A DNA stretch of 11,406 nucleotides, from assembly GCA_035518875.1 (NCBI GenBank), contig DATIXD010000230.1:1-11406 (forward strand), in the 5' to 3' direction. Below the pieces are notes generated by a model, which saw only the letters and a program-made list of their open reading frames with translations, was not told the DNA's origin and ran no database searches. Positions 6,907 through 11,406 of the stretch are shown here, in pieces (the stretch's first letter is position 1; each line of letters begins with the position of its first letter). A program made the position numbers and the translations under genes. The DNA comes from DATIXD01 sp035518875. GTDB lineage: Bacteria; Pseudomonadota; Gammaproteobacteria; Methylococcales; Methylococcaceae.

Positions 6907-7119
6907 TTATCCGCAGCATTCCCGCTGGGCTTGAATCGGCGGACATTTCACCGAGCCATAGGAGCAGAACACGCAGCAATCCCCAGGTTTCGGCCGCAGC
7001 AGCATCTTGCAGTTCGTGCATTCGTAGTAGAACTGGCAAGCATCAGTGGGCATGGTTTCCAGCTTGGCGAAGCCGCATTTGGGACAGGTCAGAAGGGATT
7101 CGAGAATGACGGATTTCAT
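6907..7119 (-). CDS. GDCCVxC-motif small Cys-rich protein
   Basis: A 70-residue protein with 11 cysteines: CPKC (12-15), Cys 28, CTNC (34-37), GDCCVFCSYG (47-56), Cys 59 and a Cys pair at 68-69. The segments ETMPTDACQFYYECTNC and VKCPPIQ are hallmarks of the GDCCVxC (seleno)protein family. In this copy every position in GDCCVFC is a TGC Cys codon, so it is the cysteine form and contains no in-frame TGA. ATG 7119 gives the usual N-terminus of the family (MKSVILESLLTCPKCG); an in-frame ATG at 7158 would add 13 unrelated residues. The paired CxxC motifs suggest zinc or other metal binding. From memory, relatives often sit near mercury or heavy-metal genes, but none is present here. The biochemical role is not established. 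It lies 83 nt downstream of the M14 gene on the same strand. Confidence 0.85.
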   Translation of the reverse strand: MKSVILESLLTCPKCGFAKLETMPTDACQFYYECTNCKMLLRPKPGDCCVFCSYGSVKCPPIQAQRECCG

Positions 7120-7166
7120 AGCTGGCTCATGGGTGAAGGGTGGGCGGATGGCCGGCATCCCTGGCC

Positions 7167-7185
7167 GCCGGTCTCAAGACCCGGC
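7167..7185 (-). terminator. Hairpin downstream of the M14 hydrolase gene
   Basis: GCCGG (7167-7171) pairs with CCGGC (7181-7185), and the stem continues inward through TC/GA with one bulged base. It begins 17 nt past the hydrolase stop codon. It has no T-run, so it may only slow or protect transcript ends, leaving read-through to the GDCCVxC gene possible. Confidence 0.3.
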
Positions 7186-7202
7186 AAATCCCGGAATCGA
7201 CA

Positions 7203-8261
7203 TCATCTCCGGCCTGCCGGATCGGCCGCCGGCAGAGGCATGCGCTCCATCAGGTAACACAGGCAATCCTGCCGGATGATCCGGGTATCCAGGGTCAGCA
7301 TCGAAGGCATGGCATGGCGTTTCAACACCAGTCGCCCATCCGCGGCGTCAAAGAAATCGTCCGTCACGTTTTCACCCGCTTCGTTTCTCGCCAATACGGG
7401 CAAATGCGGATAATCGGGGTCAAGGGTACCCAGTACCGCGCCGGGCGCGAGCTCAGTGAAGTTAAGATGATCGAGTCTCGCGTCCAGGCGAAGGTCGGCT
7501 GGCTCACCATCGAAGCTGATGCTGGCCTCCTCGCCGACCACAACCTGGGCGACCGTGTGGTACAGATCGATGTCCTGCGGAGAGAGCGGGTGATCGGGCA
7601 TGTCATGCAAGTGCAGACAAGCATCCAGAAATTTCATTGCGTGTTCGGTGCCGTAGGACTGTCCAGATTTCCCGCATTCCAGCGTGACTGTGGGACACAA
7701 CGTGGCAAAGGCCGCCGACTGAGTTCCCTTGGGATGACTGAAATAGACCACCAGGCGACCGAACAATGTGGCGAGGCGAAAGAAGCGTTGATCGAGCCGG
7801 TTCACGCAGGCGTAATGCGGATTGAGTCCCGTATTGTTGTGTACGTCCACACTCGCGAACAAATGCCGGTCTCGCATGAGCTCCACGAGTTCGGCAGTCA
7901 GTGCGGTTTCGGCGCTTGTTGGCAGGGTTGTTCCGGGCCAGACCCGATTGTAATCCGGCTGGTTTCCCAGCCGCCGCAGACCCTCTCGCGCGGCGGCGAC
8001 ATTGCCGATCAGGAGCAGCAGAGTCCGCGGAAGCGTTTTGTGCCCATAGGATTTCAGCAAAGCGCGGACCGCTTCCCAACCGGTCGTTTCGTTGCCGTGT
8101 AGCAATACGGAGACAAAGAGCGGGCGAGGATCTTGCCCCGGAAATTCCAGCAGAGATGGGCCGGGAAGCAGGCGATGCAGCTGTCTGGCTTCAATATCCA
8201 AAAGACCATCCGGTAAATGGTCGAATCGGTGTAGGCGGAGCGGTGAATCTACAGGGGCCAT
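7203..8261 (-). CDS. M14-family zinc hydrolase, succinylglutamate desuccinylase/aspartoacylase type
   Basis: A 352-residue cytoplasmic enzyme of the AstE/ASPA branch of M14 carboxypeptidases, which cleave amide bonds of small acylated amino acids. The zinc ligands are His 55 and Glu 58 (LLHGNETTG) and His 141 (DVHNNTG). Asn 105-Arg 106 (DYNRVWPG) fits the carboxylate-binding pair, and Glu 195 (TLECGKSG) fits the catalytic base. The C-terminal 130 residues form the beta-rich domain typical of the branch. The frame is open upstream to 8519, but ATG 8261 is chosen because it lies 13 nt inside the end of the ligase gene with AAGGAGAG at 8280-8273, and the first recognisable residues follow directly. 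The overlap implies translational coupling with the ligase. The substrate is unknown. No arginine-catabolism (ast) genes are nearby, so a role as AstE is unlikely. Confidence 0.85.
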   Translation of the reverse strand: MAPVDSPLRLHRFDHLPDGLLDIEARQLHRLLPGPSLLEFPGQDPRPLFVSVLLHGNETTGWEAVRALLKSYGHKTLPRTLLLLIGNVAAAREGLRRLGNQPDYNRVWPGTTLPTSAETALTAELVELMRDRHLFASVDVHNNTGLNPHYACVNRLDQRFFRLATLFGRLVVYFSHPKGTQSAAFATLCPTVTLECGKSGQSYGTEHAMKFLDACLHLHDMPDHPLSPQDIDLYHTVAQVVVGEEASISFDGEPADLRLDARLDHLNFTELAPGAVLGTLDPDYPHLPVLARNEAGENVTDDFFDAADGRLVLKRHAMPSMLTLDTRIIRQDCLCYLMERMPLPAADPAGRR

Positions 8262-9676
8262 AGGTGAACCGGCTCTCCTTCGCGTTGCAGGTCGAGATAA
8301 CTGCGCATCATGGGGGCGAAATCTTGGGGATGCCGCGCCATGAATGATCGCTGCCATACGCTTCCGGTTTGGCCCGAAGCGGCGCGCGCCTCGATGATTC
8401 CGAGATAATGTCCGGCGTCCTGCGGGTCGATGCCGAGCTGGCTCAAGCCCCTTTCGGCCAGCGGTAGCAGGTGTTTCAGAATCAGCCTCCTCATCCGCCA
8501 GCGTTCGCCACCGAACCACACCGCATGCGCTGCGAGACCCAGCCGGGCCGCGTCATAGAAATTGTCGCGCGCGCTTGCAAAAGGCACTCTTTCGACGTTC
8601 ATTTCCGTCACCAAGCCTTCCACCAGACCAAAAAAGAATACGGCGTTGGCAACCATGTCGGCAATCGTCGGTCCCGCCGGGATGACCCGATGCTCGACCC
8701 TAAGGTGCAGCGTGCCGTCCTCATCGAACCCGACCAAGGGGCGATTCCACCGCCAAATGGTTCCATTGTGCAATCTGAGATGAGACAGGGCTTCCGGCGC
8801 ATCGGGAAACAAAGTGGGCAGCAAGACCGGGAAATGCGTGGCGTTCTCCCGAAAAACTTCGATCATGGAGCGGCGGACATAGTCGGTCCCGAAGCCGACC
8901 CGATGCAGCGGCCCTCGCGCTGCATCCTGATAGCCCCCCGCGTCGACCGACTGTTCGAACAGCGGAATCCGGGTTTCGGTCCATAGGTTGTGCCCGAACA
9001 AAAAAGGCGAGTTGCCGGATATGCCGACCGAAGGCGCACTGGCCAGTTGAGCACCGTTGTAATACGCCACCACTTTGTCTGAGGGAACCTGCAAATGCAA
9101 CTGAAACGAAGTGGTTGCTGCCTCCAGCATCACATCCTGGCGCTCGCCGTGCAGATGCTCCCGGCCTACGATATCGAGTCGAATGGGACGTTGCCGGCGC
9201 GCCAGAAAAATCTGTTCGTTCAAGGCCTCATAGCGGTTGAGCGAGGATAATTGTTCCAAACCCAGGTCGTTTTCGCGGAGCGTGGGCAAGATGCCAATGG
9301 CGAGCAAATGAACACCCAGCCCGGTGGCTGTTTCGCAGGCCTCCTTCCAAAGGCATTCGAGTCGGGTTTGCAGCGATGAGAAAGCGTTTCCCTGCAATCG
9401 GAACGGCGGATGGTTGAATTCCACATTGAATTTGGCCAGTTCCGGCGAGGCGCATGGGTGATCGAAAACCGCCAGAAATTCCGCATTCCGAGGAACGGGA
9501 CGCATGCTTTCGTCCACCAGCCAGGCTTCCAATTCAAGGCCACCCGTTGGTGCTCTAACCGAACAAACACCCGATTGAATCCGTTCGTCCAACAGTTCGG
9601 TTTCCTGATTCAGGCGTTGTAGAAATCGCTCAAAGTCTTCCGGCGAGAAGTGGGTGCTCGCAATTTCCTGTCCCAT
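8249..9676 (-). CDS. GCS2-family carboxylate-amine ligase (glutamate-cysteine ligase-like)
   Basis: A 475-residue ATP-dependent ligase of the GCS2 family (glutamate-cysteine ligase fold), which couples an amino-acid carboxylate to an amine. Family signs are GLELEAWL (46-53), with acidic residues for Mg-ATP, FNVEFNHPP (83-91), TTSFQLHLQVP (188-198), SGNSPFLFG (220-228), IWRWNRP (307-313) and RVEHRVIPAGPTIAD (326-340). ATG 9676 is chosen over an in-frame TTG at 9694 because GAGGT (9686-9682) lies 5 nt upstream. Its last codons overlap the M14 hydrolase start. It could be a true glutamate-cysteine ligase for glutathione, but pairing with a hydrolase fits better the peptide-amidoligase clusters described by Iyer, Aravind and co-workers, which are predicted to make unusual gamma-glutamyl metabolites. 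Substrates cannot be read from sequence. No gshB-like or RimK-like partner lies in the window. Confidence 0.85.
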   Translation of the reverse strand: MGQEIASTHFSPEDFERFLQRLNQETELLDERIQSGVCSVRAPTGGLELEAWLVDESMRPVPRNAEFLAVFDHPCASPELAKFNVEFNHPPFRLQGNAFSSLQTRLECLWKEACETATGLGVHLLAIGILPTLRENDLGLEQLSSLNRYEALNEQIFLARRQRPIRLDIVGREHLHGERQDVMLEAATTSFQLHLQVPSDKVVAYYNGAQLASAPSVGISGNSPFLFGHNLWTETRIPLFEQSVDAGGYQDAARGPLHRVGFGTDYVRRSMIEVFRENATHFPVLLPTLFPDAPEALSHLRLHNGTIWRWNRPLVGFDEDGTLHLRVEHRVIPAGPTIADMVANAVFFFGLVEGLVTEMNVERVPFASARDNFYDAARLGLAAHAVWFGGERWRMRRLILKHLLPLAERGLSQLGIDPQDAGHYLGIIEARAASGQTGSVWQRSFMARHPQDFAPMMRSYLDLQREGEPVHLWPL

Positions 9677-9681
9677 GCCTG

Positions 9682-9686
9682 ACCTC
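9682..9686 (-). promoter_or_regulatory. Ribosome binding site fixing the ligase start
   Basis: GAGGT on the minus strand lies 5 nt before ATG 9676. The alternative TTG at 9694 lies upstream of this site and has no comparable sequence of its own. Confidence 0.5.
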
Positions 9687-9740
9687 GAATACAAAGTTCG
9701 TACGCTGATGTTAAATCAAAGCGATACCCGTTGGAGTGAA

Positions 9741-9782
9741 TGAAGCTTGTGTTTTGACGCTAGGCAATCGGAGGAAGCTTCA
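9741..9782. repeat. Inverted repeat in the divergent ligase/rlmI spacer
   Basis: TGAAGCTT (9741-9748) and AAGCTTCA (9775-9782) are reverse complements separated by 26 bp. Because AAGCTT is itself a palindrome, the pair can also be read as direct copies. It sits between the divergent starts of the ligase and rlmI, where an operator could act on both. TTGACG (9754-9759) lies between the arms, but no -10 hexamer at a normal distance follows it. Chance is a real alternative. Confidence 0.2.
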
Positions 9783-9876
9783 AGTTGATAGAATGCGCCT
9801 TCGTTTCCCGCGTTTCAATTGCGCGTTCGTCCCGCGCGCCCCGGACTCTCAAGCCTAACCGACAGAATCGAAAACG

Positions 9877-11073
9877 ATGACGATGAACCCGCTCCGCCTC
9901 AAGAAGAACGAGGAAAAACGCCTGCGTGCCGGGCATCTGTGGATTTTCAGCAACGAGGTCGACATTGCGCAGACGCCACTCAAGGGTTTCCAGCCGGGCG
10001 ATCTGGCAGCGGTCGAGGATGCAAAGGGGCAGGCCATGGGGATTGCCTACGTCAATCCGGACTCCTTGATTTGTGCGCGAATTTTAACCCGCGACATTCA
10101 CGCCGCCATCGACGAAAAGTTTTTCGTCCGACGCCTGGAAAATGCCTTGGCGCTGCGCGAGAGGCTGTTCGATCAGCCTTATTACCGGCTGGTTCACGGC
10201 GAGAGCGACGGCTTGCCGGGCCTGGTGGTCGACCGTTTCGGCGATGGGCTGAGCGTACAGACCAACACGGCCGGGATGGAGCGTCTGCAGCCAACGATCA
10301 TTGCTGCGCTGGAAAAGCTGATGTCCCCACGCGCCATCGTGATGAAAAACACTTCCAGTCTACGCCAACTGGAAGGCTTGGAAAATGAGACCCGGATCGT
10401 CAGTGGCGAGTTGCCGCATTCCGTCGGGATCGAGGAAAACGGGGTCAAATTCCTGATCGACGTGGTGGGCGGCCAGAAGACCGGCTGGTTTTTCGATCAT
10501 CGCAGCAACCGTGCATTGGCGGCGAAATTGGCGAAGGGGCAGCGCGTGCTCGATCTGTTTGCCTACACCGGCGCCTGGGGTATACAGGCGGCCGTGGCCG
10601 GGGCTGCGACGGTCGATTGCGTGGAAGGCTCGGAGGCTGCGCTGGGTATCGCTGCGGAAAATGCCCGGCTGAACGGCGTTTCCGAAAAAGTGAACTGCGT
10701 GCGTGCGGATGTGTTCGAGTTCCTGAAGCAGGCGCGCGAGGCGCGCAGCCACTACGATCTGATCGTCCTGGACCCGCCGGCCCTGATCAAGCGCAAGAAG
10801 GACGTCAAGCCCGGCGTCGAGGCCTACCGTCGCCTGAACCAGGGCGCGCTGCAACTGCTCGCCCCGGGCGGAATCCTGATTTCGGCATCCTGCTCATACC
10901 ACCTTCACCAGGACACCCTGCATGACATCCTGCGCGCCGCGGCCAGGCACGGCGACCGTCACCTGGTGTTCATCGCCCGCGGGGGACAGGCGCCCGATCA
11001 CCCCGTTCACCCCGCCATTCCGGAGACGGATTATTTAAAGGCGTTCTTTTGCCGGGTCTCGCCGAGTTTGTAG
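9877..11073 (+). CDS. rlmI: 23S rRNA m5C methyltransferase (RlmI type, PUA plus SAM domain)
   Basis: A 398-residue enzyme, nearly the length of E. coli RlmI (396), which methylates C1962 of 23S rRNA with SAM. The N-terminal PUA domain (about 5-75) contains KRLRAGHLWIFSNEV and PGDLAAVEDAKGQ. A central linker domain has RLVHGESDGLPGLVVDRFG (104-122). The methyltransferase domain shows QKTGWFFDHRSNR (200-212), SAM motif I LDLFAYTGAWG (225-235), the acidic VEGSEAAL (249-256), DPPALIKRKK (299-308) and the motif with catalytic Cys 339 in SASCSYHLHQ (336-345). The ATG at 9877 is used; ATG 9883 two codons later is possible, and neither has a strong ribosome binding site. It is divergent from the ligase operon and probably transcribed alone. 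Related RlmK/L or unassigned m5C enzymes share the fold, so the exact target base is inferred. Confidence 0.92.
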   Translation: MTMNPLRLKKNEEKRLRAGHLWIFSNEVDIAQTPLKGFQPGDLAAVEDAKGQAMGIAYVNPDSLICARILTRDIHAAIDEKFFVRRLENALALRERLFDQPYYRLVHGESDGLPGLVVDRFGDGLSVQTNTAGMERLQPTIIAALEKLMSPRAIVMKNTSSLRQLEGLENETRIVSGELPHSVGIEENGVKFLIDVVGGQKTGWFFDHRSNRALAAKLAKGQRVLDLFAYTGAWGIQAAVAGAATVDCVEGSEAALGIAAENARLNGVSEKVNCVRADVFEFLKQAREARSHYDLIVLDPPALIKRKKDVKPGVEAYRRLNQGALQLLAPGGILISASCSYHLHQDTLHDILRAAARHGDRHLVFIARGGQAPDHPVHPAIPETDYLKAFFCRVSPSL

Positions 11074-11225
11074 GAAAACCCGCCGGATTTTGTACTTTAT
11101 TGATTGTATGGATGGAGCTTGAGGATGCTCCCGGTAACCACGCAGTCGGATTTATTGACTTCACAGTCCTTGGCCGAGACCGCTGCCCTGGTGCCCGGTT
11201 GAATCCGTCTGGCTTAAACAGAAGT

Positions 11226-11267
11226 GGAGTCAGATACATTTTTCCCTATGCAATCGTGTCTGACACC
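11226..11267. repeat. Inverted repeat GTCAGA / TCTGAC with REP-like look
   Basis: GG-A-GTCAGA (11226-11234) pairs with TCTGAC-A-CC (11259-11267): 8 base pairs with one A-A mismatch and a 24-nt loop. The right arm lies in GTGTCTGACAC (11256-11266), itself palindromic around its central T. From memory, motifs reading GTGTCAGACAC and ATGTATCTGACTCC recur in genomes that carry REP-associated tyrosine transposases; I cannot confirm this here. Confidence 0.4.
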
Positions 11268-11286
11268 GTTTCTACGCCGTTTTTAC

Positions 11287-11405
11287 GGGCAGCGCTGTCC
11301 TCGCTTGATGGCTTAACCGCTCAGTTGTGGAGAAGGTGGTTAGCAACGGTACCCAGCCCGCCGATACGTTTCGTGCCTCAGGGCGTATACAGCAATTCGC
11401 TGCCC
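11287..11405. repeat. GGGCAGCG / CGCTGCCC inverted repeat at the right edge
   Basis: GGGCAGCG (11287-11294) is repeated inverted as CGCTGCCC (11398-11405), about 100 bp apart. The first copy also sits in a near-palindrome, GGGCAGCGCTGTCC (11287-11300), that has only one non-complementary pair. The arms could bound a short repeat unit. The right one touches the window edge, so its full extent is unseen. Confidence 0.3.
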
Positions 11406-11406
11406 T

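Larger units (their letters stand above)
11074..11406. other. Gene-free stretch at the right end
   Basis: No convincing gene is visible on either strand: frames are broken by stops and none carries a recognisable domain. A weak hairpin of AAAA-CC against GG-TTTT (11075-11091) right after the rlmI stop, followed by a T-rich stretch (TGTACTTTATTGATT), may end the rlmI transcript. The rest contains the inverted-repeat region at 11226-11267 and the GGGCAGCG palindromic pieces described separately. It resembles the repeat-rich flank of a mobile or REP-like element lying to the right. Confidence 0.45.

Noticed and set aside
7140..8102. 320-codon open frame on the plus strand opposite the M14 hydrolase.
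   Set aside because: It lies wholly antisense to a gene with intact catalytic motifs and has no recognisable domain. It is typical GC-rich antisense openness.
8262..8519. N-terminal extension of the M14 hydrolase from an upstream in-frame start at 8519.
   Set aside because: It would overlap the ligase by 270 bp, and the extra residues are Arg-rich with no family similarity. ATG 8261 has an upstream AAGGAGAG and fits the overlap.
9754..9794. Sigma70 promoter TTGACG with TAGAAT upstream of rlmI.
   Set aside because: The two hexamers are 29 bp apart, far beyond the usual 16-18 bp, and no better partner was found for either.
11207..11406. Short minus-strand frames at the right edge as a gene entering the window.
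   Set aside because: All three frames are broken by stops within about 45 codons and show no known domain.
1..11406. CRISPR arrays, tRNA or rRNA genes.
   Set aside because: No regularly spaced direct repeats and no cloverleaf or conserved rRNA sequence were seen on either strand.

Overview
The window is GC-rich, densely coded chromosomal DNA. The protein types point to a gammaproteobacterium: a bacterial-type ProS with the INS editing domain, an RlmI-type PUA-methyltransferase, DUF3015 and DUF4105 envelope proteins, and a ChrR-type ECF locus. A Methylococcales-like host is a guess from overall resemblance; no rRNA or other marker is present to settle it.

Layout, left to right. (1) Positions 1-283 hold the 3' end of a DDE integrase-type transposase that runs off the left edge. 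(2) A plus-strand block follows: proS (469-2217), a secreted DUF3015 protein (2334-2858) with its own likely promoter, and a large exported DUF4105 protein (2915-4798) whose C-terminus resembles an outer-membrane beta-barrel. (3) A convergent minus-strand operon (4867-6422) encodes an ECF sigma factor and, 5 nt downstream, a double-cupin ChrR-like protein that lacks the usual zinc anti-sigma motif. (4) Just upstream of the sigma gene and on the opposite strand is a 5'-truncated DUF4394 remnant ending at 6771. It is followed by a perfect 13-bp hairpin. (5) A minus-strand group reads right to left: a GCS2 carboxylate-amine ligase (8249-9676), an overlapping M14 AstE/ASPA-type zinc hydrolase (7203-8261), and a 70-residue Cys-rich GDCCVxC protein (6907-7119). 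(6) rlmI (9877-11073) is divergent from that group. (7) The last 333 bp have no convincing gene and carry inverted repeats.

How the genes relate. proS and rlmI are translation housekeeping genes that flank accessory material. The sigma/cupin pair looks like a signal-responsive transcription switch, and a possible ECF-type promoter lies just upstream of the sigma gene. The ligase and hydrolase share overlapping coding sequence and so are probably translationally coupled. One makes amide bonds to an amino-acid carboxylate and the other cleaves such bonds in small molecules, which suggests a pathway for an unidentified gamma-glutamyl-like metabolite. This pair and the unusual ChrR homologue are the best candidates for something not yet described. 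Several upstream in-frame start codons (GTG, TTG or an early ATG) were rejected in favour of starts supported by ribosome binding sites or family alignment.
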